Assembly (NCBI GenBank): GCA_023525715.1
Contig: CM042010.1
Location: forward strand, 159,470,407 to 159,534,406
Source: Cichorium intybus
Taxonomy: Eukaryota; Streptophyta; Magnoliopsida; Asterales; Asteraceae
Direction: 5' to 3'
Length of the DNA stretch: 64,000 bases
Below, piece by piece: positions 12,299-22,843 of the stretch; positions within the stretch are counted from its first letter, which is position 1, and each line of letters starts with the position of its first letter. Under the pieces are notes generated by a model, which was not told the origin of the DNA, searched no databases, and saw nothing but the letters and a program-made list of their open reading frames with translations. Made by a program: the position numbers and the translations under genes.

Positions 12299-14426
12299 CT
12301 GGCATATGTCACATACAAATTCCGATCCACTTTCATCCATGTGGTGATTTTTTATTTTAAAAAAAAGTTCTTTTTACTTGTACGAGAAACATGAAGCCAC
12401 CTGCAAAATTGAATGTTTGGGACAAAAGATTCCGAATACATTTCAAATGTAAACATGAGGAAATTCTGAAATATACCTTAAATGTGGGAATCTTCTTTTT
12501 TGAAGTTCCAAATTTCGCAGGAAACCATACTACAAAGTACTAACTTTTTGTTCAATTTTTTAGTAACCAAAAGTGGTGGTATTTTGTTTAATGTATACCT
12601 CAGTTTTGGTAATTTTTGTGATATTCTCAAAAGAAAAGGCATGAGGAGAATCAAGAGACCTTGAACCGAACATAATGATGTAGATCTGGTTATTTGGTTT
12701 TGTTGTAGTGCAATTAATCATATTTGTTATGATTTGTGTAGTTCCAAAAGTGGAAAGTAATAATGTAGGGTAGTTTGCAGAAACTTCTAAAACACCTGCA
12801 GATATGCGTTCAAACGTCACCTGCAGATGTGTCCAAGGTATGGGAATGATGGACCACTTGTTCTTCTTAGCTTACTTTCATTTCATGAGGTTTGTTACAG
12901 CAATTGTATATTAACGGCAACTTTCTGATTATGGAAAACACTTTTATGCTTGCTAGTATGAGCTTGAAATTTGAATAATTCTCCGTATCTCATTATTAAA
13001 CACGTAGACAAATATATACAAGAATCTGTCATACATTGGCCTAAACTAACAAATAAATACATGGACGGGATGATATCGTAATACACATATAATACAATAG
13101 CAACTAAAATGTCTCTCAGTTCCATGGAACGTAAAGCATACTCGAGGATATGATTACATGCGGCGCATGCCCATGAAACGTAATTTAGGTGGTTTTTTTA
13201 TTAGTTTTTTTTTTATTTTATTTTAATAAAGTAAGAATTAGTTTTTAGTTTTTAAAATTAAAAAAATAATAATAATCCATTTTTACTGTTTTATTTTTAT
13301 TTAATTATTTTTTATTTTTTATTTTTATATTATTTTTAGTTTTTTATGCTACAGTACTATATTTTGATTTTTTAGTTTGTTTCTCCATTTTTTATATATA
13401 TTTTTAATTATTTAATACTTTTTAATCTTATTTTTAGCGGTTTTTTTTTCATATTTTTAATCTAATCATTTTGGATCATTGACATTTTTAATCATAACTT
13501 TATGGATCATGCATTTTTGGATCATAGTTTTTTGCATCTTATCATTTTGATATTATAATATTTTAAATCATATTATTTTGAATTATATAATTTAAGATCG
13601 TAACATTTTTCAAAGAGGACAATATTTCGTCTCGTAACATTTATAATTTATTATTTTTTGGATCATAATATTTTGAATTATAAGATTTTGATTCATAACA
13701 TTTGGATCATAAAATTTAAGACCTATTTTTGGATCATTTAAAATTTTGAATCATTATAAATTTGATTTATTATACTTTTCTATTACAATAAGTTTTGATT
13801 CATAAAAAGTTTGGTTCGTAATAGTTTGAATCATAAAACATATTTTGCTTCTTAATATTTTGGATCATAGACATTTTTTTGGTAATTTGGTAGGTTTTTA
13901 CTTCAAAATAAAAAAATATACACATAAAAACGTATTTTCAAAAAATTCTCTTTACAAACTTACTAATATAATGTTTAGAGTGATCCCCTAAATTTTCATA
14001 ATTTTTGGAGATTTTATTTTATTTTTTGATTTTTTATAAAATTAAAAAATAAAAAAATATATTTTTTAAAAATTTTCATGACGGTGCTTGTTTTGTACAG
14101 AATTAAAATTTAAGAACTTTGGTTTTTTTAGAACTTTTTTTACAAAGAAAAAAAATTATGGTGCAAAAAATAAGTATAGAATAAAAAAAACCCAGCAAAC
14201 CATATGATGACAAGTATCGCAATATGGTTGGGAGCTCGTCCAGATTACCATATCGCCCAACCTAATTTGTCTTATCCACTTAATATTTAGATTTTTAGAC
14301 AACCAGCCCCCTCAAACTTTTAAGATGTGTCATTTTTTTCACATTGAATCTTATCAACCCATTTTCAAGATTAAAAGTCCAGATTTGTCGTCGCGGTTTT
14401 TACCAAATTTTGAGTTCCTACACGAT

Positions 14427-14428
<2 letters not shown>
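12299..14428. other. spacer with degenerate GGATCAT repeat
   Basis: No gene recognised. 13190-13450 is almost pure A/T low-complexity sequence. At about 13460-13870 the phrase TTTTGGATCATAA recurs in degenerate form roughly every 15-30 bases. 13900-14200 is again A/T low complexity. Confidence 0.5.
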
Positions 14429-14496
<68 letters not shown>

Positions 14497-14606
14497 CATA
14501 CATACATACATACATACATACATACATACATACATACATACATACATACATACATACATACATACATACATACATACATACATACATACATACATACATA
14601 CATACA
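14429..14606. repeat. compound microsatellite (TA)n(TACA)n
   Basis: Uninterrupted TA dinucleotides from 14429 to about 14491, then TACA tetranucleotides to 14606. Apparent open frames across it are artefacts of the repeat. Confidence 0.98.
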
Positions 14607-15755
14607 CATACTAATGAATTTCTCAATTTCAAACCTTTAGTCATTTACAGTTGCTACGCTACCGAAGTCCAAACTAACCCTAAATGTGAAATCGGAATAT
14701 GTCTATAATCAATCATAGGTCTTTCATCTCTGTCTCACTTCAACTCGTACCCCAAAACCCAGTAACCCTCATGCCTCCATCTCAATCGCCATTGACAGAC
14801 AAAATTTAGCATCCGACAATTCGCTAATGCCTAATCAGAAGATGTTAGTCGACTCATCTTTGTTTCATTGTTTCTTGGCAACTTGGCTTGTTTGAGTCAT
14901 GACGAAATCAGTTTGAATAAGCCAACAAGAACACAAGGATATGTGATGTGTTTTATAGATAATCAATTTTAAAATTTATAATCGTAACTAACCAGAACTC
15001 GAACTAAAATGCAACAAGCGAGTGTACCCGATCATATAATAGTATAGGTGTAGTAAGTACGAGTGCCAAACTCTTGGGAAACAAGCATGATTGATAAAGT
15101 AAATAGAATTAATGGTTGAACAGGGTATAATTTAAATAAAAGGGATTTTGCTAAAATCTATAAACTAATTAAATATATAAATATATGTTTGGATTCTAGA
15201 TTCAATCAAGGTTTTGAAGGATATTCTACTTGATTTGATTTACTTTTAGTTATGGTTTACTTGTGGCATTGCAATGGTTGATCAAAATTTGCTTCCCGGT
15301 TCCTAAATTGATTAGCTACTTGGTCTGAATACTAATCCTAATTTCTATTGACTTCCAATTACAATGGTCATGTTAATTAGTTACCCTTGTTACCGGTTGT
15401 TAAATTTGTATTATGCGAGGTTTATTTTGTTAATTTTAATGGTCATGGAAATCAACTAAGTTGCACAGAATGGTTACCTAATACAAACACACACATCAAA
15501 GTTTGGTTATTTGTGACTTAACATTAAGATTTAGTTCTTCACTAGTCATACCTACCTAATTGTCATAGTTCAAATATGATTCAAGTTATGTAATCATGTT
15601 GGTCCTCTAAACTACCTAAACTTAGCAATAAGTCATAAAAGTCATATCTTTAACACATGTGATCTTTGACTAATCAAGCATAATAAAGCAAGCAACTTTT
15701 CTAAACCAAGCCTTCAAATCAAACCAAAAACTAACTTTTAATCAATAGCAAGTTA
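14607..15755. other. intergenic, no gene recognised
   Basis: AT-rich unique-looking sequence with stops in all frames and no recognisable domain or transposon terminus. Confidence 0.5.
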
Positions 15756-16003
15756 GGGGCTGTTTAATATTTGCTGATTGAGTAAGAGCTAACCGAATCA
15801 ATGTATGTCTGACCTAATCAGACTTATCTTGAAGCTGACCGAGTAAGAGATAAATTTTAAGGTTTATGACCGAATCAGAGGTAAATTTTAAGGTTATCAA
15901 AACGTCTAATCAGAGGTAAATTTTAAGGTTATCAAAACGTCTAACTTGGACCGAGTCAGACGTAACCTCTTACTGAACAGTAAGAGGCAAATTAAATAGC
16001 CAC
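15756..16003. mobile_element. PIF/Harbinger (Tourist-like) MITE
   Basis: 248 bp. The left end GGGGCTGTTTAATATTTGC and the right end GCAAATTAAATAGCCAC are imperfect inverted repeats. It is flanked on both sides by TTA (15753-15755 and 16004-16006), the family's usual 3-bp target duplication. Inside, a stretch of about 40 bp with GAGGTAAATTTTAAGG is tandemly duplicated (about 15878-15945). Confidence 0.75.
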
Positions 16004-16799
16004 TTAATATGTTATCCTTTTAAGTTATTAACCCCTTTTTCATTGCCCACGTAGCATTGGCATTATCTAGTCCTAAACATCGACCTTTCTCCAAAATTGT
16101 CTTATATAAAGAAATCATCATGTTTTTGTGCATTTAGTATACAAGACTTGACTAAACATACTAGAACCAGGACTTTTCATGGAGCATTTGGTACAATTTA
16201 GCTAAAAACAAGGTGGATTATTGATCAAGTCAACTGAGACTGCATCCAAAACAATAGAACAAAGTAGAACAAGATACGTGGAAATATCTCTAATCAACTT
16301 GTTTGCTTAGGAATATTGTTTCATTATGCATTGGTTCTTTCTTTTCTATGCTTCTTTTCACAGTTTCTAGTGGGAGCACATCGATGCTTTGACTTCCATT
16401 GTTTGCAAGACGTTCTACTTACCTGATTTTGACACATGATTCTCTTATTTTTCTACTTGGACTCAAAAGTTCCAGTTATGTTTCTAGATATGTGTGTGAT
16501 GGTGTTAGCTTCATATGTTTCAGAAAGCAGCAATTCTTTGACTGAATTATATCGTACCTACTCGTCTTCCTACATCCCCAAACCTCCTCTTACCAAATAG
16601 TTTTTAAGCTTCTATTTATGTATTTATATCCATGTTTTAATGCACGCTTATACGTCAAGCCTGACAGTCATTTGAGCTCTCCGATCATGTTTACTTTATT
16701 AGTAATGTTTATATTGAATATAACTGAAATTAAATTGTGTTGTATTAAATAAACAGGAAAACACACAAACTATGTTGATAAATGAAAAAAAAGTAACAG
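16004..16799. other. spacer downstream of PDCD2-like gene
   Basis: No coding frame or repeat terminus seen. The part nearest 16800 must contain the 3' UTR of the minus-strand PDCD2-like gene; no clear poly(A) signal was singled out. Confidence 0.45.
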
Positions 16800-18727
16800 T
16801 TATCTTGATTGAGAGGAGAGCTGAACCCAAGCAAATTCTTCTTGATATGCCAAACTCCCATCACAAGAAGCCTCGCAAGTATACACAACAATCGTTGCCC
16901 AATCAAGAGAATTAGAATCATTTTTCACGTCCATGTAGTAAAGCAACTGTGGCAATATCTAAACAACCCATTCATATGTTAATAACTTAAATCATCAAAC
17001 CAATAATAATAATTTTAATAAAAAAAGGGCAAAGAAAAGAACAAAACCTGAAATTCAAAAGCTCGATTGCTGCCACAAGAAGTGCATTTAGGTATCTCGT
17101 GTTTTGATGGTCGACCACTTAACATAGGCCATAATGGTTCAGAATTTACATGCCTAGAATACCTGTCACATTTTTCAATTAATGAAAATAAGAATTTTGA
17201 TTTTTTTGACGGTTATTTTATATTTAAAAAAGTAAATAAAAAAGAATGGACAAATGAAAATTAATTACCTTAACACTTGATCTGGTGCACGGGCTATTCT
17301 TTTGCTGAAAGAAGCCCAACTCTTTGCTTCACCTTCATCCTTTATAACCAATAAAATGAAAACTTTATAAGAATTAAATCATATAAAATTATAAAAGCAA
17401 TAGAGCATTTGTCATACCTCGTTATCAGTAAGTAAAGCCTTTCGTAATTCTGGCATTTCTACGTCAAATTCGGGATCATAATTTGTAAGTAAATCCTTTG
17501 CATCTTCATTGCTGTTAGATACTTCCATGTCAAATTCAGATTCATCCTCATTTATGATCTCATATTCTGGCCATGTCACATTGCTACCCGCTGTTTTTTA
17601 ATTAAATAATAAGATCGTGTAAATTCTAAATGTACCCCTAAAAAGAAAGAATACTAGCCTTTCGGTATCATATCCTCTCCGGATTCTTCTAATGATCTAC
17701 ATTGACTTTTATGAGCTGAACTCCAGTGAATAGTCTGCATAAACAAATTTGGTCAGAAATGAATTAACTAAAAAGTTTACATTAATACTGATGAAATAAG
17801 AACCTGGTGCATCTTGGAACAGTAACGTGCTTTTTTGCAGTTGCTACAAATTTTGTCTCCTTTCCATGTGACACACAAACTACAAAGTGGAGCTACAAAA
17901 GCAATCATATAAGCAATGAAAACGGAAAAAAGAGGTAATAGAAGGATATTTAGATACCTGATGTGCCTAAAGGCTTGTCGCTGCCATTGTTTTTAGGTGC
18001 TTCACTTGAGTAGAATTGATTGTTGCGAGGAAGTTGGGAACGGAAGACCTTAATACTTGTCAAACGATAAAAGAGTATGAAAAAACTGGACAAGAAAGCA
18101 ATCAAGCAATGGGAAACTGAGAATAAATATGGATCTAAGAATACCTCCGGGATCCCTTCTCTGGGTGGCGTTTCCACTGCTCGTGTTGGTCTTGGAGAAG
18201 GCATGACATTGATGGGCAAATGAATACAAATAAGGTCCTATGGAATGTTGATTCCTTATCTGAGAGAGGTGCGTAAGCCTAAATAAATAGATGATCAGAA
18301 AGATTACCAATTGTAGTAGAAAGAATAGGAATCACGAGTGGGTAAAGGGTAGAAATACCTGAAGTAAGAATCGAAGAGGTTCACCACAGATGTCACATAG
18401 GCATGATTTACCAGACGGCAAGTTAATCGGATCCAACCAAGCCTGAATCAGCAACAATAAAATGATTTAACTTCTTTTTACGAGCAACTAATATTAATTG
18501 TAGGAAGAAGAATAAGAATTAGAATGTCAACATACAGGAGTTCCTCCAGCTTTGCTTGGGAATAGATGGCGAAGAAGTGACCATTCATGTTCCGGTTTTT
18601 CGACAAAGCCTAAGCCAACTGGCGATTGTTCTTCATCTTCATCGTCATCATCGTGTGAAGAAATTTGCATATTAGTGAACTTAACTATGGAATTATCATT
18701 CCCATTGCTGCTTGATCCTCTGGACAT
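16800..18727 (-). CDS. PDCD2: programmed cell death protein 2-like (MYND zinc finger, PDCD2_C)
   Basis: Ten exons on the minus strand: 18536-18727, 18359-18442, 18145-18278, 17958-18055, 17804-17892, 17659-17734, 17418-17590, 17269-17339, 17048-17162, 16800-16958. The total is 1191 bp, 396 aa, with phases agreeing throughout. The N-terminal region contains LGFVEKPEHEWSLLRHLFPS and WLDPINLP, then CDICGEPLRFLLQ and FHRTLFVFICPS, the signatures of PDCD2. The MYND finger is CSLC...CSNCKKARYCSKMHQ plus H and C in the next exon. The C-terminal PDCD2_C domain has KCTSCGSNRAFEFQ, LPQLLYYM and the closing EEFAWVQLSSQ. Homologues bind ribosomal protein uS5 as a dedicated chaperone and act in 40S biogenesis (family knowledge). 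Intron 6 appears to be GC-AG: only AAAG|GCTAGT joined to CAG|CGGGT keeps the frame. An acidic D/E run lies at residues 26-33. Confidence 0.95.
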
Positions 18728-19118
18728 ATTGGAATCACGGAGTTGATTTCCACCGCTGGGTTTTCGAAAGAAGAGGGTTTAGGGTTTTGCAACTGATATA
18801 AAAGAAACCAAAAACTTCATAAATGGTCCATGTGGTTTAATAGAAAATCAAGTTTAGTTCTTAGTTTTTAAAAATTTCAAGGATAGTCTTTGTGGTTTGA
18901 AAACTTTTTATAAATAGTCCATCCGTTAACTTTTGGTCGTTAAATACATAACTGATGAGAGAAAAAAAGTATTTTCCATAATCAAACATCCCCTTAGTCG
19001 ATTAGTTCGGCTAACACTTTTGGATGATAAGTGAAACGACATAAGGCAAATCACCAAATACACTGAACTGAAACTAACCACATTGCAATTTACACCTGTA
19101 ACCATTTATTTAACTGAT
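18728..19118. other. upstream region of PDCD2-like gene with one-sided MULE-like terminus
   Basis: The segment 18817-18990 reads like the ends of plant Mutator-like elements (AAATGGTCCATGTGGTTT, then TAGTCTTTGTGGTTTG), similar in phrasing to the MULE ends at 61963 and 63372. No opposite end was found, so it may be a remnant. It lies about 90-260 bp upstream of the PDCD2-like ATG. Confidence 0.45.
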
Positions 19119-19538
19119 GGTTTGGGTTTGCATTTTTGGAAAACCGAAATTTTCGGTTCGGTTCGGTTTGTACATAGTATACCGACCGATTTAAACTGAA
19201 CCGACCCAAATATAGAAACCAACCCTAGGAACCAACCCGCATGCTTTTAACTCTTACTTCATCTTTAATTGTGTATTATGTTTATCACTTACTAATTAGC
19301 TAACAAGTTAAATGTTTTTGTTTGTTTGATTGTGTCAATAGGTATTTTATTGATTATTTGAGGATTTTTTACAATGTCACAAGTAAGATTTTTGGTTCAA
19401 AGTATGTGACATCCAACATGTTTTTGTGAGCTTGTGACAATGCCAGCAAACATAACACAAATGTGCCCAAATACAGATGAGAAAAAGAAATGAATGGCGA
19501 TGTCAATGAAAGTAAAATACGACAAGTATTGGGACAAC
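19119..19538 (+). pseudogene. hAT transposase, upstream fragment (split by retrotransposon)
   Basis: 19119-19230 resembles a decayed hAT left end (GGTTTGGGTTTGCA, then CGGTTCGGTTCGG). From about 19365 hAT transposase is readable: FYNVTSKIFGSKYVTSNMF, then after a frameshift ELVTMPANITQMCPNTDEKK, a stop, and MAMSMKVKYDKYWDN. The last codon phrase runs straight into the TSD CTTGA, and the frame resumes at 32802 as LDNMNFLLH. The gene was therefore one piece before the retrotransposon insertion, and already carries a stop and a frameshift in this part. Confidence 0.85.
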
Positions 19539-19543
19539 CTTGA
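19539..19543. repeat. target-site duplication CTTGA (left)
   Basis: CTTGA directly precedes the first LTR (TGTAACACCC) and recurs directly after the last LTR at 32802-32806. It shows that the whole 13.3-kb array occupies one insertion site. Confidence 0.95.
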
Positions 19544-22059
19544 TGTAACACCCTAAATATATTTTTTTTAATTAACGTTAATTGATTTTTAGTTTATAAA
19601 AAAAATCATTTTAGCATGAATACTAAACGTCAACCGTTAGTTACGTTTTTAAAAGAAAATTGGGTAAAGTTTATTTAGAAAGCGATTTGAAGAATAACAT
19701 TTCCGACCGTTACGACGAATAAAAAAATAATAATAATCCAAGGAATTTATTATATGTCAGAGGGGTGAAATGTGTCATTATAGAAACTTAAGTTGCAAGA
19801 CTTATGGAACTTGGGTTCAAAGAAAATTAAGAATGAAAATTGAGGGACCATAATTGTTACTAACTCCTAGCCTAGTTGTATTTTTTTAGTGGAGCTGCTG
19901 TGCGAGAACTTTCTTTTCCTCTATCCCTCATTTTCTCTTTTGGTTGCTGCTGTCCAACACATGAACTCAGCCCACTTTCTTCTTTTTCTTCTTCTCCGAT
20001 CACCATCTTCACTACTACCTCCTCACCTCGTATTGCTGCAGCCGAGAAGTGTTATTCCGAGGATTTCAAATTCGTGAACAAAGGTGAAGACTTGGGAGGT
20101 AATTCCAGATGCTAGTTTAATGAAGTGAAGGAATGAGAAGATAAGAGGTAGGAGAAAATAAGAATTGGAGAACACCTTGATTGTTCTTTGATTCCCCATA
20201 GTAAGTGTCTCAATCTTGTGCTTCTTGTTTCTCATCATCACCACCATCTCCACTGTGGGATGAGTATATGGTTCTTTCCTTGTTGTTTCCATCTGATCTA
20301 TCGGGTGCTTTTGATGTCATTTCAGGCCTTAGGGGTCTTATAGAAGGTGTTTATGGGTTAGGGATTGAAAAACCCAATCCTAATGTCATGTTTTGGAATT
20401 TTCGGATTTTCACTGTTTGGACATGTTCATAGAAAAATCATATAAAATCATAGCAGTGTCATTTGGACTTGGAACTGGTGGCCAAAGTTTCGTGTCTGAG
20501 TTGGTTACATTTCATTAGTTTTGATTGAAGCCTGGAAATGCCCCTAACTTAGGTGAAAAGTGCTATTTGCACTGTTTGGTCCAGATCTGTCACGAACTAA
20601 GTCATCTGTTTTGTGAATATCACTAAAAATCATAAAAAAATCATATGGGGGTGAGGTCAGTGGCATTAGTTCAGGTTGGAAGTCTAGTTTGTCCTTAGCA
20701 AATTTCAGAATCCAGTTCTTAATCCATTTAGAGCGGCTATTATTTCTTTAAGGTGTGGTTCAGCTTGTTGATTGATCACATCAGTTCACCGGAGAAATTC
20801 ACGGTTAATTATAGAAAAATGAAAATGACTTGAGGTCAGGCCTGTAGTCTTGTATTAGTGTCTAGTTAATGTCATATTTTTCTCAGAGCCTAATGATGAC
20901 ACTTTCTAGGTTCAAAGTTGCAAACTTTGCAACCTGGTCCAAAATTCAGCATGCTGTCAAGGTCCAAATGTGGGTGTGAGTCATAATTATAACTAAGGAT
21001 GGTACAAAAGAGTTCTTAACACTTATAAAATGACAATTATAAGTATGTCATAATTATTAACATTGGTGAATTAAATATAAGAAGTTAATGGCCTCATGTG
21101 TGATGTATGATACAAGTATCTATATATAAAGTAAGGTTAGCTAGTATGCGTTGTAGTAACTTAATATACCTTATAGGAGTATAAGGTGTGCGGTGTGCGG
21201 GTTTGAGCTTGGTTGGATTTGCGGAGTTGCCGCACAGATTTCTGCATTGCCGACTCGAGGTGAGTTTCTCACTACACTGTATGGATGTTATATGTGCTTT
21301 TCTGTAGTTATGTATGTTTGTATGATGTTTGTGGATAATACATTCTTGTTATAGTTGTATGGGTTGGGGTATGGTGTGTGGTTAGTACTAGACGTGTCAA
21401 GGTCTAATGTGTAGAGAATACAGGCTCGACGTACTGAGCAATTTAGAGATGTCCGCAAGATGCACTGAGCAGATACGCATGGCTCGACGTACAGAGTATG
21501 CGCGGCTCTGAGTGCTGAGTAGTGGGGTTCAATTTATTGAGCAGATACGCATGACTCGACGTACAGAGTATGCGCGGCTCTGAGGGTTGAATTGTCTATT
21601 GAGCAGATACGCATGACTCTACGAACAGAGTATGCGCGGCTCGAAATGCTGAATAGGAGAGTATAACTCAACGTACTAGGTAGAGCAGATTATGTGTTTA
21701 TTTTACTGTGATGTATGGTTGTATTTTTATAGGGGTTGAGTATGTGTAACTGACATGCTGCGTATGTGTTGGAACTCACTAAGCTATGTGCTTAACCTTT
21801 CCCTATTAAATTATTATTTCAGGTTGTACAGGTGGGAACGACGGCTAGGCATGACGGGTACACACTGATGCAGCTTCTTTTGAAAATTTAAATTGAGTTG
21901 ACTTTGTCTTGTTGACTTCCGCTGCTGGACTAATTTGGTATTAAATGTGTTTTTAAAATAATTAAAGATTTTGAGTTATAATTATAAACATAATGTATTT
22001 TTTTTACTAAAATTGTTTTATTATTTATTTTAAAATTGTTTAAAAACTGGGACGTTACA
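19544..22059 (+). repeat. LTR 1 (5' LTR)
   Basis: 2516 bp, begins TGTAACACCC and ends GACGTTACA. A TATA-like run TATATATAAA sits at 21121-21130. It differs from LTRs 2 and 3 at seven substitutions (20077, 20481, 20542, 21037, 21517, 21520, 21678) and in two homopolymer lengths that cancel out. Confidence 0.95.
21425..21660 (+). repeat. tandem repeat inside the LTR
   Basis: Three imperfect units of about 70 bp, each carrying GAGCAGATACGCATG, CTCGACGTACAGAGTATG and CGCGGCTC. The same block recurs in the other two LTRs (26796-27031 and 32167-32402). It lies downstream of the TATA-like run, so it would be in the transcribed leader. Confidence 0.85.
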
Positions 22060-22062
22060 AGT

Positions 22063-22074
22063 TGGTATCAGAGC
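22063..22074 (+). promoter_or_regulatory. primer binding site (initiator tRNA-Met), copy 1
   Basis: TGGTATCAGAGC, four bases after LTR 1, complementary to the 3' end of plant initiator tRNA-Met. The identical site of the second unit is at 27434-27445. Confidence 0.93.
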
Positions 22075-22644
22075 AATAGCTTGAGTGAATCAAACTCACT
22101 TGGTGGGTTTTGATCTCAAGCTTGAGACTTAAAAGTTTTCTTTAAATATATTTTTTTACAAGAAATTAAAAGTTGTTTTTCGAGTAACATGTTAAATGAA
22201 TATTGTTGCTAAGACGCAGTGTGTACCGCCAGCCGACGTCAGTGGGGAAAATGTTTAAGTGCTTAGCTTTTGTTGATGTTTCTATAATATATGATATATG
22301 TATGCTTGATTGCCTGCTAGAAAACCACACATTGGTGTACAATTACTTGTTGCCTGTTATTGTGAATAAATGTTAATGTGGATATGTTGTTTAAGGATTG
22401 TCATTAAAGTGTAGACAGTAGGGACTAAATTGTCCTAAAATGTTTGAGTTGACCCTATTTTATGTTCCTTTTTTTTGTTGTATCTGTAAGGTAGATCCTT
22501 TTTATTTGAAAGATTTTCTAATTCAATAATTGTATACAACTATGTTTGTGAAATAACCTGGGGTATATGTTTTTTAAATTATCAGAAAGAAGTAAATTGG
22601 GGACTTCTGGACAAGTCCTGGAACGGACGTGGATAGGTGTGGAA

Positions 22645-22755
22645 GGTAGTAGTAGAGCTCCTACTATTGAAAGCACAGGATCCGCGTTCGAATCGGGAGT
22701 TGGTCATGAGGAATCCAATTAGCTAAGGGTGTGGGTAGTTATATAAAAAAAAAAA
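22645..22755 (+). repeat. possible tRNA-derived SINE remnant in the internal region
   Basis: GTTCGAATC, a perfect pol III B-box core, lies in 22688-22696, preceded by an A-box-like TAGTAGTAGAGC and followed about 50 bp later by an A-run at 22745-22755. This layout fits a short SINE, but neither the 5' end nor the target duplication is certain. The same sequence is in the second unit 5371 bp later. Confidence 0.35.
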
Positions 22756-22843
22756 TAAGTAAAAGTAGTAACACGACGATACATGTGATCCATTACTAAA
22801 ATTTTATATTAATACATTAAGAAAAGTTTATAGAACTACTAAC

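Noticed and set aside
14325..14708. Open frames of up to 127 codons across the (TA)n(TACA)n tract on both strands
   Set aside because: They are produced by the repeat (IYIYIY and HTYIHTYI); no domain and no coding signal outside the tract.
19876..20432. Short open frames in the LTR, repeated in all three LTRs
   Set aside because: They lie in the LTR, overlap on both strands, and do not resemble gag or any known protein.
22680..22705. A tRNA gene suggested by GTTCGAATC
   Set aside because: No acceptor stem, D-arm or anticodon arm can be drawn around it; SINE remnant is the better reading.
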